64,000 bases of DNA from Arabidopsis thaliana (GCF_000001735.4 NC_003075.7:4279001-4343000), one strand, 5' to 3'. Counted from the stretch's first letter, positions 33,281-46,387 are shown. Numbers and translations are program-made. Notes: a model not told the origin generated them from the sequence alone.

Positions 33281-34774
33281 AATATAATTTTAATCTCTTA
33301 CAAGCTAGGTGTAAGGAGTATATCAAATTCTTTTGATGTTACTCAAGTGCACGTCAATCCGCAATTCCCTGAAACAGAGTTTTTCAAACAAGTGTAATGT
33401 TCAATATTAACTGTTTTACAATGAGTAAATGGATTACTTATTTATCATATTATCATACTTATGAAATTTTGTGTTTACAGACTGCCATATGATGTCCTAA
33501 GTCTCATCTCCCGTGATAGGCAGCCAAGGTGGGAGATGGTTGTTCATAAAGATGTAGATTTCCTTGATTACCAAAGGAAATCAATTTCTGACTTGACGAG
33601 TTCAATTGAGGTATGTATATGTATTTTATATCTACATATGATTGGTTATCACCAGTTTTCATCTTAACAATAATTTTTGTGTTTTTATATTGGAAAGGCT
33701 AGAGTGTTGTGTACTGTATACGCCATTGACAGAGACTGGGCATGGTATTACATTAGTTGTCGTGCTTGCAACAAGAAAGTAAATCATATCCGTGTTGGAG
33801 TCCATGGTGTGAATAACAAGGGGAAAAAACAAAAGTTCTGGTGTGACACTTGCAAAACTGTGTCACTAATGTCGTTCCAAGGTAATGAAAAACAATCCCT
33901 GAGTATGTTAAAACTATGAATTTTTCTCATTTTGTGCTTATGCATTTTATAGGTTTATGCTTTACGTTAATGTTATGGACAATATTGGAGGGGCAAATTT
34001 TTAACTCTTTGATTCAATTTGCTTTGAACTCATTGGCGAGTCAGCCACATACGTTCTCGATGGAACACTTGATGAGGTAAGTTCAGTCAAATTATTGATT
34101 TTAATTTTAATGTCGATTACATAGAATCTAGACTTGCTTGCTTATTTATTTCTCATTAATAGGTTGTGGACCAGAAAATTTACCAGAACCCGTGAAAAAT
34201 TTAATTGGAAAGACCTTTCTCTTCTTGGTGTGGGTTGAAAAAGAGCACATATTAGATAAAGAGGAAGTCTATCAAGTTTGGACAGTTCTTTGCCAGGGTG
34301 ACCTACTAGAGGAACATCTACTTGAATATTCTGCTGACATGGTTGATCCTGCCTCTATTGTCTCAGCTGGTCAGGTTAGCAAAACAAAACAAAATCATGT
34401 TTACAATCCGTGTATTGACAATTATATAATTATATTTTATATGAATCTTTCCTATAGGCACCACTCATGTTAGAGAATAGCCATGACACATCAGACTCCA
34501 TAACTGCTTCTTCCAAGCGTATTTACGCTAACTTGAATGGTAGTGCTGATGAATCTTCTACCTCTAAGAAGATCTGTGTTGAACCATTGACTTTGAAAAG
34601 TCTAACTCAGAATTTGGGCTGAATTCTCACCATGCCAAAATTGGAAAGGCTAGCTTCAAGGATAGTGATGAGAAACAAAAGGGCGCTGGTAATGGAGTTC
34701 TAGGGTTGAGGAGCAGCAGTCCGAGTTCAAAGAAGGACGTGGTTGTGAGGGTCAAGGTTGAGAAAAAGGAGTGA
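33281..34774 (+). pseudogene. RPA70-like OB-fold gene, 3' part
   Basis: It continues the family with GVRSISNSFDVTQVHVNPQF, RQPRWEMVVHKDVDFLDYQ and the C-terminal zinc domain: ISCRACNKKVNHIRVG with FWCDTCKTVS, a CxxC...CxxC pattern that binds zinc in RPA70. Next come GESATYVLDGTLDE and NLPEPVKNLIGKTFLFLVWV. The tail ends in a lysine-rich VRVKVEKKE and stops at 34772-34774, with AATAAA at about 34796. One frame change is needed in the last exon, near 34590. With the pieces at 15242 and 30187 this is one disrupted gene, about 19.5 kb from end to end. Confidence 0.85.
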
Positions 34775-35289
34775 TCCGTATTTGTGGCTGTAACGAATAA
34801 ATTTAAGTGTTTTACTCTGTTTTTCGTTCCCTCTCAAAAACTCATGTTAGAGAGGTTCTTTTGGTTTTTGATTTTCTAGATTTTGGTTGGTCTAAAATAA
34901 GTTCTCTTTACTTGGACATCTATTTCATGATCTTATTGCTTTAATGAAGTTTTCATATTCGGCATTATATTTTGTTCTACTTACATTCTAACTTATAATT
35001 GTATAAGTAGTTCAGTAATCTTCATTAGTTAGATGCAAATACGAAGATATGTTATAAAATAATGACCACTTGGAAATAATATCACCCGTGTTAATAGTTT
35101 TCATGTTATCTTATTTATATGCAAATACGAAAATTAGTCAGAAAACATACCTGGTCCTTGAGTCTTAGAAATCGCAATAGACAGTCCACCATGAGACCTT
35201 TCATCACCATCTCATGTAAAAGATGTGGTAATTACAAAATAAACACACAAAAAAACTTCTGATGTAAATGAATGCAAGCATCACAACTT
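34775..35289. other. Intergenic, AT-rich
   Basis: This is 3' flank of the RPA-like gene, including a polyadenylation-type AATAAA near its start. I see no open frame with a recognisable product and no repeat ends. Confidence 0.5.
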
Positions 35290-36084
35290 TTTTAGATAAT
35301 CTCTATCAATGAAGGCAAAAAAACATATTTCACGGAACCCAGACTAGGTAAAACTATTAGGAGAAACAATTTAAAAAAAGTAGACTTTAAATTAAGAAAC
35401 TCTATTCCAAATATTGAAAAGGGTAGCAACGGATTGAATTAGACATGATAAAATGATTGAGTGTTCAATATTCTCAATATTTACCTAGCCTAGTCGTGGG
35501 TTGGGAGTCAAATTAACTTTTACCACAACTATTACATGAATTTAAAAGTAATATCTATATAAAATTCCAAAAGAGAAATGATTCAATTTACTAAAGAAAC
35601 AGATTTCACACACCCTTTCAAATGTTCTCTTTAGTTTAAATTGAAGTTTTGTGTAGATTTTGAAAACAAAAAGCGGTTGTTAGTGTAAGGAAATTTTGAT
35701 TTAAGGACCTTATTGATAAAAGAGTAAGAATTTTTTTTTTTAATAGTTATTGTTTTTTGCTTTTACTTTAAATGAACAAAAAAATAATTTTTTTTTGTAG
35801 TTAACTAGATTTGTATATAGTTAGCCGAATATCAAAACATGTAAAGAGAACTAAAAGAGTTCTTATGCTATTCTTACATTAACATTTATAGATTAGGTTA
35901 AATATCTTCCTTTTTCTGTTTCTAAAATATGATAAAAATTAAAATTTATTCATCTTACGAGAGATTGCTTTAATTTATTTTGTATTAAAGTAAATACATA
36001 GAAATTCATTTATGGTAACAAAGATGTTACAACAATAAAATTTAAATATATTTGATCGAAAAAATATTAAAACACACACATATT
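35290..36084. repeat. Segmental duplication, copy A
   Basis: It matches 37031-37447 and continues at 55981-56300, on the other side of the transposon nest. Shared phrases include AATTCAATATTCTCAAT-type text, ACAACTATTACATGAATTT, TTTTGTGTAGATTTTGAAA and GGTATATAGTTAGCC-like text. Divergence is clear (one difference in about 6-8 bases, with indels), so it is old. Copy A is the 3' flank of the ECA1-like gene. Confidence 0.85.
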
Positions 36085-36396
36085 TTAAGCGGTTTTAGAG
36101 ATTGAGACACAATGACTCCACACTTCATCCCTCTTCTTCAAGTATTGTGTTTCACGGCCAATTAAGCTTGGTCTGTCAGCAATATATTTAATGAGATTAT
36201 CGTGACACACTTTTCCTTCTTGGACAAGATCGTTGCAACAAGCCTCAATGAGGGTTCCATTTCCAAAAACAACAGTGATTATATTCAATGCACATTTAGG
36301 AGTGATTTTAACGAGACAAGTGTCCCTTAATGATTTTGCTTCAGCTTCTTCGACAGAAAATACAGGAACAAACGCACACACCAAAGCTACAACCAT
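36085..36396 (-). CDS. ECA1-like (prolamin-like fold) secreted cysteine-rich peptide
   Basis: Minus-strand gene for a 103-residue secreted peptide of the plant ECA1 gametogenesis-related family. Some members act in egg-cell/pollen communication, but the role of this one is unknown. From the ATG at 36396 the first 18 or so residues are a hydrophobic signal peptide (MVVALVCAFVPVFS). The mature part has six cysteines at residues 27, 35, 53, 54, 64 and 96, including the diagnostic CC pair and the VCHDNLIKYI block. The frame stays open about 20 codons further upstream (SKFQAFENIAKLISHVTV), which looks like the usual longer signal peptide. At the place expected for its start there is GTC (36457-36459), not ATG. 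The gene may therefore use the inner ATG or may be starting to decay. Confidence 0.75.
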   Translation of the reverse strand: MVVALVCAFVPVFSVEEAEAKSLRDTCLVKITPKCALNIITVVFGNGTLIEACCNDLVQEGKVCHDNLIKYIADRPSLIGRETQYLKKRDEVWSHCVSISKTA

Positions 36397-36459
36397 AAAT
36401 AGCACAGTAACATGAGAGATTAGTTTAGCTATATTTTCGAATGCTTGGAATTTACTGAC

Positions 36460-37030
36460 TTATTTTTCCTGTATGAAAAGAATGTAATGAAGTATGTTTT
36501 TTTATTTAGTATTCTAGATATGAAAATAGGTAAACTATTTATAGGTGACTGAATATCAAACGTAACTAAAATAAAATATTATAAAATTAATTTCAGAAAT
36601 TAATGTGAGTTTCTAAACCTCTTGATAAATTAAAACAACGTACGCTAAATTTTATCTTTTCAATCTGTTTTTGAAATTTAAATACAAAATTAATGTAAGA
36701 ACCGATAACAAGTTCAGCTTATAAATTGAAGGATTAAAATTTAAAAATATGTATCCAAATTCGAAGCCAAATTATTGGATATGAAGCTCAATATTTACAT
36801 AGATAAGATTGTAAGTAAATTAACTACAAGGTTCAAATATTAAGTACACAAAATATATTTGATTATGAGCGTTGAAAAGCCATACTCACATTTTGTTTAA
36901 TTATGTTACCCATATTAGAAAGCAAATTTTGAACAAGTGGTTTAATTTAAAAGACTAATTAATGGGACTTGAATAATATAATTAAAAGAGAGGGTTATGG
37001 TTTAGATCCATAACTAATAATTATGCAAGA
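36460..37030. other. AT-rich upstream region of the ECA1-like gene
   Basis: No gene is seen. It is the likely promoter side of the minus-strand peptide gene. I could not single out a specific TATA box among the many A/T runs. Confidence 0.4.
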
Positions 37031-37447
37031 GTTCCATCAAAAACTAAAGATATGATCTTTATCAATGAACGCAAAAAAACATAATTCAAGAACTCCATAC
37101 TAAGTAAAACTATTTAGAAAAACTAGATTTTAAATCAAGCAACTTAGTTCCAAATATTAAAAAAGGTAGCGACAAATTTAACTTGACATAATAAATGATT
37201 GAATGTTCAATATTCTCAATGTTAAGATAGCCTAGTTGTGGGCTGGGAGTCTAATGAACTTTTTCTACAACTATTACATGAATTTAAAAGTAATATTTCT
37301 ATAAAATTCAAAAAGAGAAATGATTCAGTTTCCTACAGAAACAGATTTCGTACAGCCTTTAGAACGTTTTCTTTAGTTCAGAATCGAAGTTTTGTGTAGA
37401 TTTTGAAAACAAAAAGCAGTTGTTAGTGTTAAGAGCTTTTGGTTTAA
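37031..37447. repeat. Segmental duplication, copy B, left half
   Basis: Homologous to 35290-35690. Its continuation lies at 55981-56300, because an 18.5 kb transposon nest (37448-55980) was inserted at a TAA site within it. The peptide gene itself is not found beyond 56300, where a small MULE/MITE starts. Confidence 0.85.
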
Positions 37448-38229
37448 GAGCATCATTCTTGAGGGTTCCTTAGGTTGATTCTTAGGATAATTGAGTTAGA
37501 AATTTAATTGTTTTAATGATAATTTGTTAAGAGCGTCTCTAATATAAGAGACAATTAATCAGCTAAGAGCGGGATAGGTGTTGAAATTAGAGTGGATAGA
37601 AGAAAAATATAAAGGAAAACAAAAACATAAACATCGTAAAACCCAATTTCTCACCGATTTCTCCCCGACTTCATCGAAACCACAGAGTAAAACCCAATTC
37701 CCGAATCATCTACAATCTGAAACTAAACTATTCTGCTCGAAAATTTTGCAAGTTGGGACTATGACGTTCCGTGGAGCTAGACCAATTCATCACAAGCGAG
37801 AAAGAAGGAGAATCAAAGGAAATAGGAGAAGGGTTTTTTCGAAGCGATTGAGGCATTAGAGAGGATGATTAGAGAACCATCAATGTACGTTTAGTTTCAA
37901 AATCGTTAATGCTGTAGAAATCTCGAGTGAAAAGATTATTATTGTTTGACATAATATAAGAATTATACCCATAATTCTATATATACCTATAAAACTGCAA
38001 AGAATCAGTTTTTCTAAATGATGGAAAATCCTGAAGAAATTAAGGATGATTATCAAGATGATACTGCCTCTTAGATCTTACCGAAGAACCCTTGGATGAT
38101 ACACGCTCATAGATCTTACCAAAGAACATAGAATATAGAATTTCATTTGTATAGTTTTTTTTTTTGGTAGGGTGGGGGGACAATGTCCCCCGCATATTAT
38201 TAAAAATTAAAAAAGAATAAAACTTAAAC

Positions 38230-41200
38230 ACGAACATTACGTGGCGTGCATACCCATTCGCATCCTCAAAAACAATGGAGGTGACCACATCCGGTCTAGC
38301 CTCAAACAAATGAAAACCTAAAGGAAGAGAAAACACATAGTTTGCTAACCCGTCTGCTAGGCGGTTAGTGTAACAACCCACCCTGTGGGACCCGCTCAAG
38401 GGACCGGTTGTTACAGTTAGCCTCTCTATACACATGAAAAACGCAGACTAGCCAGCCACGCGACATAAAACCATAGCACAAACGTACTAGGAAGGAGAGA
38501 GGGTGTGAATCTTTAATCCCGATCTAAGAAAACCCACTACAATCTCCGAGTCAACTTCTAACTCCAATCTTGTAATCCGCATCTCCCAAGCTATGTATAG
38601 TTTGTAATATACACCCCATAACTCCGCCAATGGAGCCGAACATATACCTATGTTTAAAGCAAAATCGCCACGCCAATTCCCATGCTCGTCTCGCAGAACA
38701 CCACTCGCTGTTGCAAGACCCGGGTTCCCAGGGGAAGCACCATCCTTCCCTTGGAGACACCCATTTAATCAAACGATCCTCTCTAACTACCTGCATGTTT
38801 TGTAAAGACATACTCGTCTGCGCAATGATCACCTCTTTAGCATAATCCTTAAGGAAACGAACTCTATCTCTGCACTTAGCATTCGTCCCAAAGATATTTC
38901 CGCATTGCCATTTCCATCCCAACCAAAGCAAAGAACGTCGACCAGGGGCTCCCATCAGCAACCGCTCCATCGCCCAAGTTACTGAAGACCCACTCAAGTA
39001 AGGACTGAGAAAAAAAAGCTTGTCTTTTCCTCATGTGAACCGTCCGACTCCATATTCCTCGCATAGCAGGACAATCCCTCAAGATATGAATAATTGTTTC
39101 TTCCCCTTGCTTGCAGACTGAGTACAAATCTGTATCACTCAAGTGTCTCCTCTTCCTCTCCACATTTGTCATCACCACTTGGATAACTGGTAACCAAATA
39201 AAAGCTCGAACTCTCTCGGGCACCACTATACTCCAAACCCGAGTTAAAAACATATAGGCCAATTTAACCGTAAAATCCCTATTGATGCTTCCTCCCCAAG
39301 ACACCCTATCCTTCGCCCCCAGAATGCAATCCAGAACCACTGACGAGAGCTGTAGCCTTATGTGTTGTGACACAAACTGTTGTATAACTGCAAAATCCCA
39401 GCCAAAACCGTGTTTTCAAACATCCTTAGCCTTGGTCGCCTCGTAACCAGCTGGTAACTGTCGCATGACCATCTTAGATAGAGGTCTATCAGTTAGCCAT
39501 GTATCACTCCAGAACCGTATTTCTTTTCCATCACCAATCACCCAACTAATCCCAGGTAGAACAACATCTCGCAGCCCACTCCCTACACTTCTCCAAGTTG
39601 ACGACCATCTTCTCTTCGTCACCAACCAAGAGTGATCGTGAACTCACCAACTCTATACTTACTTCTTAGCACCATTGACTAGAGACTACTCCTATCATGT
39701 AGTACCCGCCACCACACTTTAGCTATTAAAGCATTGTTCATGTGTTAAGTGTCTCGAATTCCCAAACCCCCATCAGATTTGGCCCAACAAACTATGTTCC
39801 CAGAAATCAAATGTTGCTTTTTTCTCAATGGTGCTGCCCCAAATAAATGATTCTTACAGTTTATCAAGTCTCACAAGAATACTCGCTGGTAACAACATTG
39901 TACTCATTGCATGAACTGGGATCGAAATTAAAACAGCCTTTGTGTGAGTAATACGGCATGCAAAGCTCAGAAAACGGCTCCTCCAACCCGAAAGTCTCGA
40001 CGTAACTCTCTCAATAACATCCCCATAGGTATCTTTGTTTATTCTCGTTTTTAGAACTGGCATGCCTAAGTACTTCCCCAAATCCTTAGTTGCCTTAATC
40101 CCACTCACATCGCTTATTTGCATCGCCAAATCTCGCTGAACATTCTCTGAAAAAAGATCTTTGATTTATCCAAGTTAACCTTCTGCCTCAAAGTGTTACA
40201 AAATCGTTCCAAGACTTTTCTTATCACTCGTATTTGAGCCACCGAAGCTTCAGCAAAAGAATAAGATCATCGGCAAAACAAATATGCGATAAAGTTGGTC
40301 CCCCACGAGAAAAGTGAATGAGAATCTATTCTTTACCTACAACCGCAACTTCCACTTGATGACACAGCCTCTCCAAACATAGAACAAAGAGATATGGTGA
40401 GAGGGGGTCTCCTTGGCGTAGGCCTCGGGATGGTCTAAACGGCTCTGTCTTTTCCCCATTCCACATAAGAGACATAGAAGGACCCGTAACGCATTGCATT
40501 ATCCACCATATCCAAGATTCAGGAAGTCGTGAAGCACGTAACGTATCTTCCAAGAAATCCCATCTAATCCGATCATAAGCTTTCTCCAGATCGAGTTTTA
40601 ATAACATCCCACACACCTCTGGATTTAACTGCAAATAGAGAAGCGCGTGATCCAAGGCCATGATTGGTAAATGAGTCACTACTGCCTCATGCCACTTCAA
40701 CCTCGCATGACCACATCACAAGATTCTGTCCAACCGTTTTGCGATGTATGTTGACTCAACTCGAGCATGTCTCCAAGTGAACCTGTTGCCTTTAAAACCC
40801 ATATCCACCAAAGAAAGCTCATTCCCACCGGTTCTCTCATGCACTCTCACAATTGTATTAAAGTCTCCTCCTATAAAAAGTGGCTATGTGATCCCTTCAA
40901 CCACGTTCTTTAACCTGCTCCATAGTCCACTCCTTCTACTGACTATTGGGGCTGCGTAAACAACAATTAAGTGAACCACTTCCGCATCCTTCGTCACTGT
41001 TGCGTGAATATACTGATCTGATGACTCCACCACTGTCACCACACCCACTTCTGTCTGCCATAAGAGCCACAAGCCCCCACTCTTACCTATGGAGTCTACA
41101 CGAGAGGAGTTATCAAAACCTAACCCCTGACAAATGTGGACTGCTCTATCCCCACCCGCATGAGTCTCAAACAAAGCCAAGATATTTGTCTTGAATTTCT

Positions 41201-41272
41201 TCAAAATGTAACGAATTGAACGTTGAAAGTTGGGTTTATTCGCCCCCGGCAGTTCCATAGTATGCAATTCAT
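38230..41272 (-). pseudogene. LINE ORF2: endonuclease, reverse transcriptase, zinc knuckle and RNase H
   Basis: It would nick target DNA and copy the RNA in place. Starting at ATG 41272 (MNCILWNCRG), the APE-type endonuclease part contains NILALFETHAGGDRA and KSGGLWLLWQTEVGV. RT motifs follow: LLKLDLEKAYDRIRWDFLED, SRGLRQGDPLSPYLFVLCLE (about 40400) and the FADD active site (about 40265-40290). Then come WRSRFLSFACRITHTKAVLI, the zf-RVT region with CKQGEETIIHILRDCP (about 39075-39120), and an RNase H-like end with YTNRLADGLANYVFSLPLGF (about 38290-38370). Several frameshifts and stops break it, starting with one right after residue 10 in the endonuclease. Confidence 0.88.
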
Positions 41273-41829
41273 TGATTCTATGTAAATTAAGCTTAGAAAC
41301 GCCGGCGAAAATTGCTATGCCACCGACATGTCCGCCACTTCTTCGACGGTTCCCTCTACAAAGAAATTTCTCGGTTTGATTTTACCATCGAAACCGATAG
41401 TTCACTAGTATTCTCAGTTGGGTGACCGATCTCAGTTGGGCGACCACTCTCAGGGTTCCCTAACACCAAATTTAACTCCCTTTCATTCGCAAAAGCACCG
41501 CCTGCTCACCCGGCAACTTGTTTCTCCACGCGAAGTCGTTTCGCAGAAGCCGACAATTCCACTTCACCTCTTACTGGGCCATAAACAAGTGCACGCGTGG
41601 GCCTACTACTAGTCAAGCTTTTATGTTTTTGACCCCACATATGTAATGGGCTTTCCCCCTCCAGTCCGTTTACTTTTAAAAACTGCTCTTGGCCCACCAT
41701 TGCCTTTCTCTAGCAAACCTATCTCATTACCAGCCTTCCCTTGCGCAACACTCTTTCCTTTTCTGGCCTGATTCCCAGCCTTCCCTAATTTCTTCCGATT
41801 CCATATCCTCCTCTAATCCACCAAGAAAA

Positions 41830-42260
41830 CAGGCAAAAAACGACAACGTAAAACGACAATATGTGTAGTCGTTTTATTTTGCGACAATGTGGCGACAGTT
41901 TAACGACTACGATACAACAACAAGAAAATTCGTCGTGAAGTAGTCGTCCATTTACGACTAACTAGGTTAGTTGGACGATAGTCGTTATTAAACGACTATT
42001 TAACGATTACATTTCTGAAGTGAGAAATTAGTCGTCATGTAGTCGGTAAGTGACGACTACGTTTCCGACTACATTAGTTAGTCGTCTATTTGGCGACTAT
42101 TTGATGACTACTCTTTTGTAGTCGCAAAGGAGTCGCAAACGAGCATAAAGTTGTTGAAAAACGTGTTTCGCATTTTAAGTAGGTACACCTAACTTGTGAG
42201 CGACTACGACATGTAGTCGTAAATAAGTCATAAAAATTCGTCGATATATTAAAACTTCAC
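41830..42260. repeat. Left subterminal repeats of CACTA-2
   Basis: More than fifteen copies of CGACTA/TAGTCG on both strands, many in longer forms such as TTTACGACTA and TAGTCGTTATTAAACGAC. Subterminal repeats of this sort in En/Spm bind the element-encoded TNPA protein and hold the ends together during excision. Confidence 0.9.
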
Positions 42261-42374
42261 GACACTCTTCTTTCACCAACAAATTAAAACAACAACAACA
42301 TCAAAGAAAAAAAAACGATTTAAAAGAAAAAAATATAAGTTTATTTTATTGTATAATGGCGGGAAACTACAATT

Positions 42375-45300
42375 ATGGCGGGTAGTGGCAGTTTTTATCG
42401 AGATTGGATGTACAAGAGATTTGATGAAGTGACGGGGAATTTGTCAGCCGAATATGTCGCAGGAGTTGAGCAATTCATGACATTCGCTAATAGTAAGCCT
42501 ATAGTACAAACTAGTTGAGGTAAATTTCATTGTCCTTGTAGTGTATGCAAGAATGAAAAACACATTATCTCGGGTAGAAGAGTTAATAGTCATTTGTTTA
42601 GTCAAGGATTTATGCCTGATTATTATGTTTGGTATAAGCATGGAAAAGAAATGAATATGGATATAGGAACGAGTACTTACACGGATAGGACGTATTTTAG
42701 TTTGAATTATGAAGAAGTGGGTAATGTTGTAGAAGATCCATATGTGGATATGGTGAACGATGCATTTAATTTTAACGTGGGGTATGATGATAACTATCAT
42801 CATGATGATAGTTATCAGAATGTGGAAGAACCGGTCCGTAACCATTGAAATAAGTTCTACGACTTGTTAGAAGGTGCAAATAATCCATTGTATGATGGTT
42901 ATCGTGAAGGGCAGTCACAGTTATCCTTAGCATCTCGACTAGTGCACAACAAGGCGGAGTATAATATGAGTGAAAAGTTGGTGGACTCCGTTTGCGAAAT
43001 GTTTACAAATTCTTTACCAGAAGGAAACCAGATTACCACTTCACATTACCAGACCGAGAAATTGATGCGCAATTTAGAACTTCCATATCATACGATTGAT
43101 GTTTGTCAGAACAATTGTATGCTATTTTGGAAAGAAGACGAAAAAGAAGATCAATATCGATTTTGTGGCGCACAAAGATGGAAGCCTAAGGACAACCGTC
43201 GAAGAACTAAATTACCATATAGTCATATGTGGTATCTACCTATTGGGGACCGGTTGAAGAGAATGTATCAGAGAATGTATCAGAGCCATAAGACAGTTGC
43301 GGCAATGCGATGGCATGCTGAGCACCAATCAAAGGAGGGAGAAATGAATCATCCTTCAGATGCAGCGGAGTGGAGATATTTCCAAGAGTTACATCCCTGG
43401 TTTGCCGAAGAACCATGTAACGTTTATTTCGGGTTATGTACTGATGGGTTCAATCGATTTGGCATGTCTCGTAATCATTCGTTGTGGCATGTGATCCTGA
43501 CTCCATATAATTTACCCCCTGGTATGTGCATGAATACAGAGTACTTATTTCTTACAATTCTGAATTCTGGACCAAATCATCCTCGAGCTAGTCTTGATGT
43601 GTTCCTCCAACCTCTTATTGAGGAGTTAAAAGAGTTGTGGTCTACTGGAGTTGATGCGTACGATGTTTCATTAAGCTAGAATATTAATCTAAAAGCAGTA
43701 CTATTGTTGACGATTAGCGACTTTCCGGCGTTTAGCATGTTATCAGGATGGACTACTCATGATAAATTGTCTTGTCCAGTTTGCATGGAAAGTACAAAGT
43801 CTTTTTCTCTACCCAATGGACGGAAGACATGCTGGTTTGATTGTCACTGTAGATTTCTTCCTCATGGCCATCCATCCCGTAGGAACAGAAAAGACTTTGT
43901 GAAAGGAAGAGAAGTTTCTAGCGAGTATCCACCCGAATCTTTGACAGGGAAGCAAGTTTATTACGAGTGGTTGGCTAGTGTAAATCCACCAAAAACGAAG
44001 GATGTTGGTGGGAACGGTCATGAAAAGAAGATGCTAGGCTATGGGAAAGAACATAATTGGCACAAAGAAAGCATCTTGTGGGAGTTGTCTTACTGGAAGG
44101 ACCTCAATCTTCGACATATTATTGATGTGATGCATACAGAGAAGAATTTTCTTGACAACATCATGAACACTCTCTTGCGTGTTAAGGATAAATCAAAAGA
44201 CAATATCATGTCAAGATTGGATATTGAGAAATTTTGTTCTCGGCCAGGCTTACATATTGATAGTAATGGTAAAGCTCCATTTCCAACGTATTCATTGACA
44301 GACGAAGCGAAACAGAGTTTATTTCAATGTGTGAAACATGATGTTAGATTTCCAGATGGTTATTCTAGCGATTTGGCTAGTTGTGTAGATCTAGAGAATG
44401 GAAAGTTTTCAGGCATGAAGAGTCATGATTGTCATGTTTTTATGGAGCGACTACTTCCATTTATCTTTGCTGAACTCCTTGATCGGAATGTCCACCTTGC
44501 CTTATCAGGTACAGTACTTACTATTTTATTTGCCAACATTTTTTTATCTAATTATTTAACTTGCACATATATTTTAGGAATTTGAGCATTTTTCCGGGAC
44601 CTATGTTCGAGAACTTTACAGACGAGTCGCGTTCAAATTCTCAAAGAGAACATAGTTTTAATCATCTGTAACTTGGAAAAGATTTTTCCACCATCATTTT
44701 TTGATGTTATGGAACACTTACCTATCCATCTCCCATACGAAGCTGAATTGGGTGGCCCTGTCCAATATAGGTGGATGTATCCATTTGAGAGGTTTTTCAA
44801 AAAGTTGAAAGGAAAAGCAAAGAACAAAAGATATGATGCAGGCTCAATTGTTGAGTCATATATCAATGACGAGATTGCTTACTGTTCAGAGCATTACTTT
44901 CCCGATCATATACAAATAAAATCAAGGTAAATACATTTATTTATTTAGCTATTTTCTATACTTCGATCTTCATTCAATTACATGAATCAGGTTAACAAGA
45001 TTCGATGAAGGTGAAGTTCCTGTATATCATGTCCCTGGAGTACCTATCATATTTATGCACGTCGGCCGTCCAAGTGGTGAAATGCATGTAGAATGGCTTC
45101 CAGAGAAAGACTACCAAAGCGCACATGCATATGTTTTAAGAAATTGTGACTATTTTAAACCATTTGAGAGGTATTTTTAATCACTATTCGTTTGTAAATT
45201 TTCACTAAGATCACTTCGATTTATTTTTCTTTGTTTGTAAATATAGTACGTTCGAGGATTGTCTTTCTGCGAAATATCCATGCTTGTCCGAACAAGAACT

Positions 45301-46215
45301 CTACGCGAGAAGAGCTGAAGAATATCATTATGTGTTAAAGAATATGTAAGTCTACATAAATTTCTTGCATTCGAAAAGTGAGAATCATATTTATATGTAT
45401 TAATATTATTTATCTATTATCTAGGTAACATATTGGAACACTACTTCTCCATTTTCTACTTGGGTTCAAGAAATTGTGCAAGGACCTTTGAACAAGGTCA
45501 AAACTTGGCAAATGTATTTCACAAGAGGATATATGTTTCATACGCAAAATTACGGCCCTGGACGAAAGACATGTAACTATGGGATATGTGTTAAAGGTGA
45601 AAATTACGCTGATTCATCTAATGAAGCGGATTTCTACGGTACCTTAACTGATATCATAGAACTCGAATATGAGGGCATCGTCAATTTGAGGATCACACTT
45701 TTTAAGTGTAAGTGGTATGACCCAAAGATTGGGAGAGGCACTCGACGAAGCCACGGTGGCGTTGTAGACGTTATATCTACGAGAAAATACAATAAATACG
45801 AGCCATTTATTCTTGGTACGTAATTTTGAAGAGGTCAAATATGTTTCTCTGTTAATTATTAATATTGTTGTTTGATATATGTATAACTTGTGTATACAAG
45901 ATCTAAAGCAGATCAGGTTTGTTATATTCCGTATCCATATACAAAGAAACCGAAGAACATTTGGCTCAATGTTTTAAAAGTCAATCCGAGGAGAAACATT
46001 TCTGGAGAATATGAAAACAATAATCCGACTCTTTTGCAAACAGAAATGATGATGCTGTTTTACTCACTACAATTGAAGATCTTGTATTAGAAAATCCGGT
46101 AGAAAGCTTAAACCTAATAATCCTTGATTACGATGTCGGGGATTCTGAACTAGAAGACGAATTCCGATGTAATTTATCGTCCTCGGACGAAGATGAAGTA
46201 GAATATGAAGAATAA
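42375..46215 (+). pseudogene. TNP2-like (TNPD) CACTA transposase
   Basis: Transposase of the En/Spm group. From ATG 42375 it has the transposase-associated N-domain (FYRDWMYKRFDEVTG, FHCPCSVCKNEKH). The catalytic Transposase_21 part follows (MWYLPIGDRLKRMYQ, CTDGFNRFGMSRNHSLW, ILTPYNLPPGMCM, MLSGWTTHDKLSCPVCM, DVMHTEKNFLDNIMNTLL). Then come the DUF4218 segment (MEHLPIHLPYEAELGGPVQY, YPFERFFKKLKG), the DUF4216-like C-terminal region (LFKCKWYDPKIG) and an acidic tail ending in EVEYEE at 46215. In-frame stops lie at 42516 and 42846, and another between DAYDVSLS and NINLKA. At least four introns read cleanly. It is a recently inactivated gene. Confidence 0.88.
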
Positions 46216-46387
46216 TAAATGTGTGAAGTATATGTTTAATTATTTGATAAAACATTTGAATAAATTATGCTTTATAATATATCATTGAACATTTAATTTG
46301 TTCATGAATATTAAATATGTAAAATTATTTCAATTTCAAAAGTATAAGGTGACTATTATGCTACTACTTGGCGACTAAATTATAATT

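Noticed and set aside
15242-34774. Helitron carrying the RPA-like gene
   Set aside because: Some Helitrons carry RPA genes, but I saw no Rep/helicase sequence, no TC start and no CTRR hairpin end here. A host-family gene fits better.
37578-37859. Basic open frame in the Harbinger-like element
   Set aside because: No transposase or Myb-like motif; the basic composition comes from A-rich DNA. Not called as a gene.
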